Of a stretch of DNA of 64,000 bases, positions 44,978 to 54,157 are shown piece after piece. Origin of the DNA: Lachnospiraceae bacterium (GTDB lineage: Bacteria; Bacillota; Clostridia; Lachnospirales; Lachnospiraceae); the NCBI GenBank assembly GCA_910573755.1, contig CAJTBO010000014.1, forward strand, positions 38,501 through 102,500, written 5' to 3'. The notes beneath the pieces were generated by a model that did not search any database, was not told the origin of the DNA, and saw only the letters and a list, made by a program, of their open reading frames with translations. The first letter of the stretch is position 1. Each line of letters begins with the position of its first letter. A program made the position numbers and the translations under genes.

Positions 44978-45382
44978 ATGGCAGAGACGAACGATTTTAC
45001 ACTGAAAATTATAACCCCGGACAGGATGTTCTATGAGAATCCTGTAAAGATGGTGGAATTTAATACTGTTGAGGGAGAAATCGGCGTACTGCCGGGTCAT
45101 ATCCCGATGACAGTTATCATCAAGCCGGGTGTGCTGACGATCACGGAAGAAGAGGGCCGGAAGGAAGCGGCGCTTCATGCAGGCTTTGCAGAGATCCTGC
45201 AGGATCAGATAACGATCCTCGCGGAGATCATTGAGTGGCCGGAAGAGATAGACGAGGCCCGGGCACAGGGAGCAAAAGAAAGAGCGGAAGAGCGGCTGCG
45301 TACAAAGTCACCTGAAACGGATACCGCGAGAGCGGAGGTCGCACTGCGGCGTGCGCTTACAAGAATAGAAGTATTGAAGTAA
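44978..45382 (+). CDS. atpC: F1 ATP synthase subunit epsilon
   Basis: The product is 134 residues. The N-terminal beta-sandwich includes FTLKIITPDRMFYENPVKMV and EGEIGVLPGHIPMTVIIKPG, and the C-terminal two-helix part ends RAEVALRRALTRIEVLK. It inhibits ATPase activity and completes the stator-rotor contact. It is the last gene of the operon, followed by a hairpin. Confidence 0.96.
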   Translation: MAETNDFTLKIITPDRMFYENPVKMVEFNTVEGEIGVLPGHIPMTVIIKPGVLTITEEEGRKEAALHAGFAEILQDQITILAEIIEWPEEIDEARAQGAKERAEERLRTKSPETDTARAEVALRRALTRIEVLK

Positions 45383-45385
45383 AAG

Positions 45386-45440
45386 AACAAAAACCACCTT
45401 TGCTGCATATGCTAAAATAAAGCAGCAGAGGTGTTTTGTT
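45386..45440 (+). terminator. Terminator of the atp operon overlapping the next ribosome site
   Basis: The stem AACAAAAACCACCTTTGCTGC pairs with GCAGCAGAGGTGTTTTGTT (16-base loop). The right arm holds the AGAGGTG ribosome site of the gene starting at 45441. It may end most transcription and also limit translation of the read-through product. Confidence 0.75.
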
Positions 45441-45845
45441 ATGCCAAGAGATAATATTTTACCTTTTTATATGATCTATCCGCTTCCTCTAGGTGCCCAG
45501 GAAGAGGAGGCCATGATACGGGATCTGGAATATATGCAGCAGCTCTATCCGGCTGATGCAAAAAAATACCAGAAGAGAATTGCGGCGGTGTTGGATAAGA
45601 TAGATTATGACGGAAGCCTGATCTATGACGAGTATCCCTGCAGATGGCAGATGTTTAAACTCTGCCAGAGCGTTGTGGCGATTTTGAGACGGGAAGCAGG
45701 GGATGAGAGGGAAGAGATTTCAGAAGAAAAATGGGCATGGATAGAAGAAATGGTGCAGATTTTGCTGTATTATGAAGTGTATAAAAGACGGCATACATGT
45801 AAAAACAGGATAAAACCGGTTGAGGTTTTGGAGAAATACAAGTAG
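45441..45845 (+). CDS. Conserved hypothetical protein
   Basis: The product is 134 residues from MPRDNILPFYMIYPLPLGAQ. It is predicted to be soluble and helical, with motifs EYMQQLYPADAKKYQKRIAA VLDKIDYDGSLIYDEYPCRW. I do not recognise a domain of known function. It is just after the atp terminator with its ribosome site in the hairpin arm, so expression may be low or dependent on read-through. Confidence 0.7.
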   Translation: MPRDNILPFYMIYPLPLGAQEEEAMIRDLEYMQQLYPADAKKYQKRIAAVLDKIDYDGSLIYDEYPCRWQMFKLCQSVVAILRREAGDEREEISEEKWAWIEEMVQILLYYEVYKRRHTCKNRIKPVEVLEKYK

Positions 45846-46022
45846 AATAGTATTGAAAAACCCCGGATGCCCGCTCCCATAATATGCCCGGAGTTCTTTT
45901 CGGGATATTGTGGAATCGGGCTGATGACGGCAATAATAATCATTATATAAGTGACGGACATGCTGCGGGGTATGGAATTGGAGATAAAAACTGCGGGTTA
46001 TTATAGAGAGTCAGGAGTTTAG

Positions 46023-48581
46023 ATGAAAAAATCGGTTTTAAAGGGAATTTTCTTTGGCGTGGTATTATTTGCGGCACTGTTTTTGTTTGAGACAGTGATG
46101 AATCTGGGAAATACGGATATGACGGCGGACATGCCGGCGGCATCTTATCCGCTTGTCTATATGAATGTGTCGGGTGAGATGGTGAATTGCCTGCATGGGT
46201 ACAGGGAGGAGATGGAGCCTGCCTATATGCGGGATACGATTACGCCGCTGGAAGATGGCAGAAAACTTGGGATTACTGTGGAAAAATTCGGGACAGGCAT
46301 TGCTTCTGTTTCGTATCAGGTCAGGAGCAGTGACGGGAGCCGTCTGATCGAGGAGACTGAGATCGTGGATTTTGAGGAGACAGAGAGTCTTTTAAATGCG
46401 GATTTTACGGTGAAGGATCTATTGGAGCAGGGGAAGGAGTATAATCTGATCATCTGTCTGCACCTTGATTCCGGTCGGGATGTCCGTTATTATACAAGAA
46501 TCTTGCTGGGAGAAGAGTACCATGTATGGGAGAAGGTAGAATTTGTAAGAAAGTTCCACAGGGATACTTTTGACAAGGAGAATGTGGAAGAAAACCTTGC
46601 CATGTATCTGGAGTCCAGCAGAGAGGGCGATAACAGTTCTTTCAGCAGAGTGGATATACACAGCAGCTGGGATCAGGTGACGTGGGGGGATCTTTCCGTG
46701 GAAAAGGTATCGGAGGAGATCGTCGATATTAAGGAGATGATGCCTCAGACGGCTTCGTTTCAGATAAATTACGAGGTGGAGATTCCTTATGAAGGCAAAA
46801 GGGAAAACTATCTTGTCACGGAATATTACAGGATCCGTTATACGAGCGACAGAATCTATCTGCTTGATTTTGAGCGGGAAATGTCCCAGCTTTTTGATGA
46901 AAAGAAAAATATCTATAACGGAAATAAGATTTCTTTAGGGATTCAGGGAACGGATCAGGTGAGACTGATGGAGTGCGACGGTGGAAATATTTTTGCTTTT
47001 GTTGTAGGAAACAGGTTGTTTTCCTACAACGTGGCGGATAATAAGCTGGCGCTTTTGTTCAGTTTTCAGGATGAGGGCAACCATGACAGGAGAACGATAT
47101 ATGATGAGCATACGATCAAGGTACTGAATGTTGACGAGGCGGGAAATGTACAGTTTGTCGTATACGGTTACATGAACAGAGGGCGCCATGAAGGGGAGAA
47201 CGGCGTACAGGTCAATTATTATAACAGCAACCAGAATACGATAGAGGAACTTGTTTTTGTTCCTTATACGAAGTCGCCTGAGCTTTTAGAGCAGGATATC
47301 AGTAAACTGTCCTTTGCGGGAAGCAACGGCAGGTTTTATATGATGATGGACAGCACGATCTATGAGATGAATCTTTCTTCCAGACAATGCCGTGTGATCG
47401 CTGCAGATCTGGACGGAGACAGTTTCAGGGTTTCCGGGGACGGAAAGATGCTGGCATGGATAGAGGGTGGAGATCAGTATGAGGCGCAGTCCATGCAGTT
47501 TATGAATCTGATGAGCGGAAGACATATAACGATAGAAGCAGGTTACGAAGAATATGTCCAGCCGCTGGGATTTATGGAGGATGACCTTATTTACGGAATT
47601 GCCAACCGCCGGGATGTTGCGATGGACAGTTCAGGCAGGATATTTTTCCCGATGCACACTGTCCGGATACAGGATGAGACGGAGAATATCCTGAAGGAGT
47701 ATGCAGTACCTGACATATATGTCACATCCTGCAGTGTGGAAGAAAACCAGATCATGTTATACCGGGTAAGAAAAGAGATCGATGAAGTGAGTGGGGAACT
47801 GGTTTATGTGGAAGATACAAATGACCAGATCATGTACAGCAAAAAGGAGGATGTGGGTAAAAATCTGATAGAGAAAGTTGTTGTGGATGTGATGGAAACC
47901 CTGACGCAGATCGCGGTGAAGAGCAACATCAATACAGATGCGCTGCAGCTGCTCACACCGAGGGAAGTATTGTTTGAAGGGATAAACCAGATTGAACTGC
48001 CGGACAAAAGCGAAAGTGTGAGAAGATTTTTCGTCTACACGATCCATGGGCTGACGGGGGTATATACGGAGGAGGCGATGGCGGTCAATGCGGCTTATGA
48101 AGCGGCGGGCGTTGTCACGGATGATACGGGGAATTATGTCTGGTACCGGGGAAACCGGGTGACAAGGAATCAGATCATGAAGATCACCGGCGGGGAGACG
48201 GAGGATGATACGACCAGCCAGCTTGCAGTCTGCTTAAATACCATATTGGAGTTCGAGGGGGTTAATCGAAGCACGCAGTATATGCTGGACAGCGGCATGA
48301 CAACGGTGGATATCCTGCAGCAGAATATTCCTGATATCCGGGTCCTGGACTTAACGGGCTGTACGTTGGATGCCATTTTGTATTATACCAATCAGGATAT
48401 TCCGGTGCTGACGACACTGGAAGACGGAAGCGCGCTTCTGATCACCGGCTTTAACGAGCTGAATATCGTAGTGATGGACCCGAAGGATGGGACGGTGTAT
48501 AAAGTAGGGATGAATGACGCCGCCGCGATGCTGGAGGAGAATGGGAACCGGTTTATTACGTATATGCGGGTGGCGCAGTAA
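46023..48581 (+). CDS. Large membrane-anchored extracytoplasmic protein, C39-like C-terminus
   Basis: The product is 852 residues from MKKSVLKGIFFGVVLFAALF, with one N-terminal membrane helix and no further ones. The middle (about 330-560) has repeated short beta motifs (FAFVVGNRLFSYNVADNKLA, RFYMMMDSTIYEMNLSSRQC) that suggest a beta-propeller. The last 110 residues (LDLTGCTLDAILYYTNQDIP ... GFNELNIVVMDP) resemble a papain-like C39 domain with a candidate cysteine, a histidine-less NELN segment and an aspartate, so enzymatic activity is doubtful. The function is unknown. No operon partner is evident. Confidence 0.7.
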   Translation: MKKSVLKGIFFGVVLFAALFLFETVMNLGNTDMTADMPAASYPLVYMNVSGEMVNCLHGYREEMEPAYMRDTITPLEDGRKLGITVEKFGTGIASVSYQVRSSDGSRLIEETEIVDFEETESLLNADFTVKDLLEQGKEYNLIICLHLDSGRDVRYYTRILLGEEYHVWEKVEFVRKFHRDTFDKENVEENLAMYLESSREGDNSSFSRVDIHSSWDQVTWGDLSVEKVSEEIVDIKEMMPQTASFQINYEVEIPYEGKRENYLVTEYYRIRYTSDRIYLLDFEREMSQLFDEKKNIYNGNKISLGIQGTDQVRLMECDGGNIFAFVVGNRLFSYNVADNKLALLFSFQDEGNHDRRTIYDEHTIKVLNVDEAGNVQFVVYGYMNRGRHEGENGVQVNYYNSNQNTIEELVFVPYTKSPELLEQDISKLSFAGSNGRFYMMMDSTIYEMNLSSRQCRVIAADLDGDSFRVSGDGKMLAWIEGGDQYEAQSMQFMNLMSGRHITIEAGYEEYVQPLGFMEDDLIYGIANRRDVAMDSSGRIFFPMHTVRIQDETENILKEYAVPDIYVTSCSVEENQIMLYRVRKEIDEVSGELVYVEDTNDQIMYSKKEDVGKNLIEKVVVDVMETLTQIAVKSNINTDALQLLTPREVLFEGINQIELPDKSESVRRFFVYTIHGLTGVYTEEAMAVNAAYEAAGVVTDDTGNYVWYRGNRVTRNQIMKITGGETEDDTTSQLAVCLNTILEFEGVNRSTQYMLDSGMTTVDILQQNIPDIRVLDLTGCTLDAILYYTNQDIPVLTTLEDGSALLITGFNELNIVVMDPKDGTVYKVGMNDAAAMLEENGNRFITYMRVAQ

Positions 48582-48648
48582 AGGAGTGGTAACGTTAGAC
48601 ATTGTAATGGCGTACTGATAGTATGCTGTAGCAGGATGGAAATATAAT

Positions 48649-48710
48649 AAAAGGTTGACAAATGCTTACCTGTAAAGTAAACTTGAAAGGTAAGCATTTG
48701 TCAACCTTTT
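48649..48710. promoter_or_regulatory. Perfect 23 bp palindrome containing divergent promoter-like elements
   Basis: Left arm 48649-48671 and right arm 48688-48710 are perfect inverted copies that include TTGACAAATGCTTACC. On the plus strand TTGACA, 17 bp and TAAACT form a promoter. On the minus strand TTGACA, 17 bp and TTTACT form another. TTACCTGTAA dyads lie between. It could be a BlaI operator-promoter or a bidirectional terminator ending in five T. Confidence 0.6.
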
Positions 48711-48813
48711 TGCGGCAAATAACTTAAATAGCGTAAATTCAGCCTGGTACTTTGCACTGTGCTGAAAAAGAACATAAGAAAATTATATAAAGGCTGGTGA
48801 ACAGGGAGGGAGT

Positions 48814-49197
48814 ATGAAAAAGGTAAACTTATCGGATGCGGAATGGAAGATCATGAATTTATTATGGGAAGAGGCTCCCCGGACGATGATGCAGATTACC
48901 AATGCGCTGAAAGAGGAAACGGGCTGGACGAAACATACGGTGATGTCATTTCTGAAACGGATGGAGGAAAAAGAGGCGTTGCACTATGAGGATGGGGAAA
49001 AGGCAAGGTTGTATTATCCTGACCTGATGAGGGAGGAAGCGGCACTGCTGGAAACGGAGGATTTTCTGGACAGGGTTTTTCAGGGAAGAATGGGGATGAT
49101 GTTAAATACGATGGTGCAGCAGAGGGCGCTGTCCCGGGAGGAAGTGGCGGAACTGCATAAAATTCTGGAGCAGGCGGAGACGGATTTTGAGGAATGA
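48814..49197 (+). CDS. BlaI/MecI/CopY family repressor (chromosomal)
   Basis: The product is 127 residues from MKKVNLSDAEWKIMNLLWEE (ribosome site GGGAGGG). The winged helix is APRTMMQITNALKEETGWTK HTVMSFLKRMEEKEAL, with a C-terminal dimerization helix. It pairs with the BlaR1-like gene 92 bp downstream. It is more distant from the element A copy than expected of a recent duplicate, so the two systems are independent. Confidence 0.92.
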   Translation: MKKVNLSDAEWKIMNLLWEEAPRTMMQITNALKEETGWTKHTVMSFLKRMEEKEALHYEDGEKARLYYPDLMREEAALLETEDFLDRVFQGRMGMMLNTMVQQRALSREEVAELHKILEQAETDFEE

Positions 49198-49289
49198 TAA
49201 AAATATAAAATGAAGAGATGGAAAGCCGGTCATAAAGGATGGAACATGATCTGATAGAAGATAAGAAGCTGATATTAGGGAGGATAGCT

Positions 49290-51077
49290 ATGTTTGAGAT
49301 GCTTTTTACGGTTACTTTTTTTACAGGTTTTATCATACTTTTGCGCTGCGTATGCAAAAATCATATCAGTGCAGGACTGCGGTATGCAATCTGGTTTCTT
49401 GTGGCGGTAAAACTTCTTGTTTTTCCGATGCCTAAAATAGAAGGGAATTTCTCGGTGCTGGGATTGGTGGCAAATGGCGGCGACAGAAGCTTTACGACAG
49501 AAGAGATATCGGAAGAGGCGTTGCAGGAGGCGGAGGGAAACGGATTTGCAAGTGAAAACCGGCAGAGAGATGCCGGCAGTAACGGGAATCCGGGAAATAC
49601 AGGCGGCGTAAATGGTGCGGGGGCAATGATCAGCGGGACAGATACGGGAACGGCATCAGAGTATGTGGATGTCGAAGGAAAAAGGGGTTTGGGATCAGGG
49701 CGCTGGTTTCAGATAATTGGGCTGCGTCTGCAGAGATATATTCAAAATGTATGGAAAGCGCCGATGTGGTCTGTTTTGATATGGGGAACGGGAAGCGTGG
49801 TATGCGCTCTTTGGATGGCTGTATATCATTTCAGGCTGGGAAGCTATCTGAGAAAAAAACGTGTGATGTTAGCAACAGGGCCCTTTGCGGTCTACAGTGT
49901 GGAAGGACTGCCTACGCCATGCCTGTTTGGAAAAAGCATCTATATACCGGCAGGGTTGGCGGAAGATGAAAAACTCCTGTCCTATGCGCTGAAACATGAG
50001 AGATGTCACTACGCGCATGGGGATCATATCTGGGGACTGGTGCGGATGATCTGCGTCTGCCTGTACTGGTATCATCCGCTGGTATGGCTGGCGGCTTACC
50101 TTTCCAGGCAGGACTGTGAACTTGCCTGCGACGCATCGGCAGTACGGCATATGAAATGGGAAGACAGGAAACGCTATGGGGAACTGCTTCTTGCGTTTGC
50201 ACTGGTAAAAGGCTCCCCGGCTGACTGCTTCGCCATGACAACGGCAATGTCGGGGAATGCCGGAGATCTGAAAGAGAGGCTTTGCCGGATTACAGAACAG
50301 AAATCCCGGAAAAAGAGCCGGATCATTCTTGGAACAGGTGTTGGCATGTTGGGGATTGCGGGAATCTGCGCCTGCGTTACAAGCGGTTTTGTAAGTCTTG
50401 AGAAACAGTGGCAGAGGATTAAGATCTGGCAGCAGGAAGGGAGTATACCAATGCTTCAGGAAAGCTATGAGGTGGAGTATCGGCTGAGTAAAGATGCTGT
50501 AAGTTATGGGTTTTATGTAGAACAGTATGAATATGGCGAGCTTGTTTCAGCGGAAGTTCTGGATTGTGCGGCTTTGCAGCCGGAAGGAGGGGCGGAGAGG
50601 AAAATAAAAAAGGGGGAGGCGCTTTTTTCAAGGGCGGTGGAAACGGATGAAGTAACCGGCGGCTGTATAAAGTCTGCGAATTCTTACAGTATACAGGATT
50701 ATTCAGCAGAGGGGACGGATGGCGCAAGTTCTGCGTTTAAGGCCTTTACGGTGAATCTCCCGGTGGGCAGTATTGGAAATTCTTTCAGTTTTTCGTTCGC
50801 AGAGAAGTTAAACCATCGTTTCCGGATGAATGAAGATATTATACTGGCAGCAGACTATTATGGAGACGGCAGGCTGGAGGTACCGGGGGGACATACATTT
50901 ACGGCAGAAGAATATATGGAAGCGGCAGAAGAAGTGCTTAAAAATGACAGATGCGTCATTTTGACACATCTTGTGGTTTCCGATAAGACATCAGAGGAAT
51001 TGGAAAAACAACTGGAAGAACTGGTGAAGAATAAAGAAGAAGAGACGGCAGCCGGAATTACCGGTGCGGATATTTAA
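49290..51077 (+). CDS. BlaR1-type M56 metallopeptidase sensor (chromosomal)
   Basis: The product is 595 residues from MFEMLFTVTFFTGFIILLRC, chosen for the TAGGGAGGATAGCT ribosome site. Membrane helices flank the HExxH motif in LKHERCHYAHGDHIWGLVRM, followed by DCELACDASAVRHMKWEDRK. A last membrane helix leads to an extracytoplasmic C-terminus (about 220 residues) without a visible penicillin-binding SxxK motif. A glycine/serine-rich insert lies between the second and third helices. The signal is unknown. Confidence 0.9.
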   Translation: MFEMLFTVTFFTGFIILLRCVCKNHISAGLRYAIWFLVAVKLLVFPMPKIEGNFSVLGLVANGGDRSFTTEEISEEALQEAEGNGFASENRQRDAGSNGNPGNTGGVNGAGAMISGTDTGTASEYVDVEGKRGLGSGRWFQIIGLRLQRYIQNVWKAPMWSVLIWGTGSVVCALWMAVYHFRLGSYLRKKRVMLATGPFAVYSVEGLPTPCLFGKSIYIPAGLAEDEKLLSYALKHERCHYAHGDHIWGLVRMICVCLYWYHPLVWLAAYLSRQDCELACDASAVRHMKWEDRKRYGELLLAFALVKGSPADCFAMTTAMSGNAGDLKERLCRITEQKSRKKSRIILGTGVGMLGIAGICACVTSGFVSLEKQWQRIKIWQQEGSIPMLQESYEVEYRLSKDAVSYGFYVEQYEYGELVSAEVLDCAALQPEGGAERKIKKGEALFSRAVETDEVTGGCIKSANSYSIQDYSAEGTDGASSAFKAFTVNLPVGSIGNSFSFSFAEKLNHRFRMNEDIILAADYYGDGRLEVPGGHTFTAEEYMEAAEEVLKNDRCVILTHLVVSDKTSEELEKQLEELVKNKEEETAAGITGADI

Positions 51078-51167
51078 AGGAAAAATGCGGATGACAATTT
51101 CCGGGAATTGGGATAGAATGGAAACAGAAAAAATACAGTGTAGCATAGAGTAAATCTGGAGGGTATG

Positions 51168-52049
51168 ATGAAATCTAAAGTTTATTTTACAAAAACGATT
51201 ACACCGGAAAAAGTACTGGAAATGTATGAGTTGTTGGGAAAGCCTTTAACGGGAAATGTGGCGGCGAAGGTACATTCAGGAGAAGAGGGAAACCAGAATT
51301 TTCTGCATCCCGAGTTCTGGAAGCCGGTGATTGAAAAAGTGGGCGGTACTGTGGTAGAGTGCAATACGGCTTATGACGGAGCGAGAAATTCCACCAAAAA
51401 ACATCACAAGTTGATGGAGGATCATGGTTGGACAAAGTACTTTGCCGTGGATTTGATGGATGCGGAGGGAACGGATCTGAAGGTGGAAATTCCGAACGGA
51501 AAGGTATTGAAGGAAAATTATCTGGGAAAAAATATACAGAATTATGATTCCATGATCGTGCTGGCGCATTTTAAAGGACATCCGGCAGGCGGCTATGGCG
51601 GGGCGTTGAAACAGCTCTCCATCGGCTGTGCGTCAACGGCTGGAAAATGTCTGATTCATTCCGCGGGATATACGGATGACCAGAGTATTGTCTGGAGCCA
51701 TATGGCGCCGCAGGATACGTTCTGCGAAGCGATGGCTGATGCGGCAGAGTCTGTGGCGGAGCATTTTAAAGGGAATATCGTGTATGTCAATATCATGTGT
51801 AATCTTTCGGTGGACTGCGACTGTTGTGCCGTGGCGGAGGACCCCTGTATGAAGGATATCGGCATCTTGTCATCCCTTGATCCGGTGGCAATTGATCAGG
51901 CATGTCTTGATCTGATCTACGCGTCCGATGATCCGGGCAGGGATCATTTCATAGAGAGGGTGGAATCCCGTCATGGTGTGCATACGATTGAGGCCGCGGC
52001 GGAGCTGGGATTTGGCAGCAGGGAATATGAGATGGTGGAAGTTGAGTAA
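51168..52049 (+). CDS. DUF362 family protein
   Basis: The product is 293 residues from MKSKVYFTKTITPEKVLEMY, with CTGGAGGGTATG upstream. It has DUF362 features VHSGEEGNQNFLHPEFWKPV, VLAHFKGHPAGGYGGALKQL SIGCAS and NLSVDCDCCAVAEDPCMKDI GILSS with a cysteine cluster. Many members carry iron-sulfur clusters and are of unknown function; here only the DCDCC-type cysteines are present, without a clear 4Fe-4S ferredoxin repeat. Confidence 0.88.
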   Translation: MKSKVYFTKTITPEKVLEMYELLGKPLTGNVAAKVHSGEEGNQNFLHPEFWKPVIEKVGGTVVECNTAYDGARNSTKKHHKLMEDHGWTKYFAVDLMDAEGTDLKVEIPNGKVLKENYLGKNIQNYDSMIVLAHFKGHPAGGYGGALKQLSIGCASTAGKCLIHSAGYTDDQSIVWSHMAPQDTFCEAMADAAESVAEHFKGNIVYVNIMCNLSVDCDCCAVAEDPCMKDIGILSSLDPVAIDQACLDLIYASDDPGRDHFIERVESRHGVHTIEAAAELGFGSREYEMVEVE

Positions 52050-52111
52050 AAGTAAAAACAGTGTGAAGCCGGTGCAGTAAATGCAGGGATAAAACAGCAG
52101 GAGGCAGACAT

Positions 52112-52423
52112 ATGGGAAGCTATCTCAACCCGGGAAGCAAAGGGTTTGTGGAAAGCTTAAATTCAGAAATATATGTGGGTAAAAGCCTGCCGATCGCTCT
52201 GAAGAAAAGGAGTAAGGTTGTATCTGAAGGCAATATTACATTTCCGGAAAAAGAAAATGAAAGAATTCCTGCATGCCGAAGAGACTGTGAAGGAGGCGGT
52301 GTTGCCGTATTTAACAACTTTACCGCGGAGGATACGGAGATCGTAACAAACGGTATATGGTCAGGGCACCGGAAGATACTCGGGGACTATGGAGACGGCG
52401 GGATCAGAACGGATCTGATCTGA
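52112..52423 (+). pseudogene. AAA-ATPase-like (DUF1703-type) protein, N-terminal fragment
   Basis: The start MGSYLNPGSKGFVESLNSEI YVGKS follows the highly conserved N-terminus of the clostridial AAA-ATPase_like/DUF1703 proteins (usually about 550 residues). The next expected segment, with the RRFGKS P-loop, is missing. The remaining 80 residues do not match. A good ribosome site (GCAGGAGG) remains. It is probably a decayed copy. Confidence 0.55.
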
Positions 52424-52639
52424 TTAAGACCTTATGGGAGCGTTGGCATCGAAAAGGACGGGCGGCTATGACGGTATTTGAGAAGGGCAGGATGGGAATA
52501 TTTAAAATAAGAAATACGAAGTAAAAATATAGGATAAGTAAAATAAGAGACATGATATTAGAAAATAAAATATAGGAAGCAGAAGCACACGAAACAAAAA
52601 AGATCCGCCAAAGACAATACTCTCCGGCGGATCTTTTAA
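52424..52639. other. Intergenic, no gene seen apart from the tRNA terminator
   Basis: This AT-rich sequence holds the tRNA-Ser terminator. No coding signal is found. Confidence 0.5.
52597..52637 (-). terminator. Terminator of tRNA-Ser
   Basis: The minus-strand stem AAAAGATCCGCC / GGCGGATCTTTT is followed by T. It lies directly after the tRNA 3' end. Confidence 0.88.
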
Positions 52640-52727
52640 CGGAGATGGAGAGATTTGAACTCTCGCGCCGGTTGCCCGACCTACCGCATTTCGAGTGCGG
52701 ACCCTTCAGCCACTTGGGTACATCTCC
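52640..52727 (-). tRNA. tRNA-Ser (anticodon CGA)
   Basis: An 88-base cloverleaf on the minus strand has acceptor GGAGATG / CATCTCC with discriminator G, anticodon stem CCGCA / TGCGG with loop CTCGAAA (anticodon CGA), a long variable arm (GGTCGGGCAACCGGCGC region) as in class II tRNAs, and T-loop GTTCAAATC. CCA is not encoded. Confidence 0.96.
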
Positions 52728-52817
52728 AAAAGCTGTAACTATTATAACGGCTTTCGGCGAAACAGTCAAACTATATTTTGCACGAAATTTATACTGAAAT
52801 TTCGGCAGAATGAAATC

Positions 52818-52846
52818 TTGTGATGATAGGGAAAATATACTATAAT
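52818..52846 (+). promoter_or_regulatory. Promoter of pfkA
   Basis: TTGTGA (52818-52823), a 17 bp spacer and TATAAT (52841-52846) lie about 100 bp before the pfkA start. Confidence 0.8.
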
Positions 52847-52943
52847 GTAGCTTAAGGGTGCATAGCAGCCATAAACTGACAGGCAAAATGATTTTGCAGG
52901 TGATGGGAAATGGCAAAATTAACGGTATGAAGGAGGAAATCAA

Positions 52944-54017
52944 ATGAAACGAATCGGTATGCTGACCAGCGGCGGAGATTGTCAGGCATTGAATGCGGCA
53001 ATGAGAGGCGTGGTAAAAAGTTTATCCTACAGCGGAGAGCCTGTAGAGATCTATGGCTTTTTAGAGGGCTATAAAGGATTGATCTACGGCAATTTCAGAA
53101 TGCTCACAGGGGCGGATTTCTCCGGCATCCTGACAAAGGGCGGTACGATTTTAGGAAGTTCCAGAACTCCATTTAAATTAATGAGAGAGCCGGATGAGAA
53201 CGGTTTGGACAAGGTTGAGGCTATGAAGCAGAATTACTATAAGCTTCGTCTGGACTGCCTTGTGATTCTGGGTGGTAACGGTACCCATAAGACAGCAAAT
53301 ATGCTGCGTGAGGAAGGCCTGAATGTCGTGACGCTGCCGAAGACTATTGATAATGACCTTTGGGGTACGGATATGACGTTTGGTTTTCAGAGTGCGGTGA
53401 ATATCGCAACAGACTGCATCGATTGCATACATACCACAGCGGCTTCCCACGGCCGGGTATTTATTGTGGAGGTTATGGGCCATAAGGTCGGCTATCTGAC
53501 GCTGAACGCGGGTATGGCGGGCGGGGCGGATATTATCCTGATCCCTGAGATTCCTTATGATATCAAAAAGGTTGTGGAGGCCATTAACAAACGTTCCGAG
53601 AGGGGTAGCAAGTTCACGATCCTGGCAGTGGCGGAAGGCGCTATTTCCAAAGAAGATGCGGCGCTCTCCAAGAAAGAATACAAAAAGAAAATGGCAGATT
53701 ACAAATATCCGTCCGTTTCCTATGAGATCGCAGAGAAGATTCAGAAAAAGACCGGTCTGGATGTACGTGTTACAGTGCCCGGACACACACAGAGAGGCGG
53801 AAGCCCCTGCCCTTATGACCGTGTATTTGCAAGCCGTCTCGGCGCACAGGCGGGCCGCATGATCTTAAACGGCGAGTACGGCTTCATGGTAGGCTACAGA
53901 AACCGTGAGATCGTAAAAGTTCCGTTGGAGGATGTCGCAGGCAAACTGAAAATGGTTGAGCCGGATTCCGATATCATTCAGGAGGCAAAACTGCTGGGTA
54001 TCAGCTTCGGCGATTAA
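52944..54017 (+). CDS. pfkA: 6-phosphofructokinase
   Basis: The product is 357 residues. It shows TSGGDCQALNAAMRG, the GGNGTHKTA phosphate-loop region, the catalytic PKTIDNDL and the substrate motif VPGHTQRGGSPCPYDRVFAS. The glycine after GGNG (not the GGDD of pyrophosphate enzymes) favours ATP as donor. It belongs to the longer mixed-substrate clade and not to the short E. coli type. It phosphorylates fructose 6-phosphate in glycolysis. It is monocistronic, with a terminator after it. Confidence 0.95.
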   Translation: MKRIGMLTSGGDCQALNAAMRGVVKSLSYSGEPVEIYGFLEGYKGLIYGNFRMLTGADFSGILTKGGTILGSSRTPFKLMREPDENGLDKVEAMKQNYYKLRLDCLVILGGNGTHKTANMLREEGLNVVTLPKTIDNDLWGTDMTFGFQSAVNIATDCIDCIHTTAASHGRVFIVEVMGHKVGYLTLNAGMAGGADIILIPEIPYDIKKVVEAINKRSERGSKFTILAVAEGAISKEDAALSKKEYKKKMADYKYPSVSYEIAEKIQKKTGLDVRVTVPGHTQRGGSPCPYDRVFASRLGAQAGRMILNGEYGFMVGYRNREIVKVPLEDVAGKLKMVEPDSDIIQEAKLLGISFGD

Positions 54018-54055
54018 AATCCGAAACAGAAGTGAATAGCAGAAAATGTAGAAAA

Positions 54056-54089
54056 AGTCCCGCAGCTGCAAGAGTGGCTGCGGGATTTT
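54056..54089 (+). terminator. Terminator after pfkA
   Basis: The stem CCCGCAGC / GCTGCGGG with a 10-base loop is followed by ATTTTAAA. Confidence 0.88.
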
Positions 54090-54157
54090 AAAGACAGCAG
54101 ATGCCGGATAGGGTGTATGCTCCGGATATCTGCGGAACTGGAATGGAGAATAGATCA

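Noticed and set aside
52112..52423. Intact small gene of new function
   Set aside because: The first 25 residues follow the conserved start of long AAA-ATPase-like proteins and the P-loop is missing, so a gene fragment is more likely.
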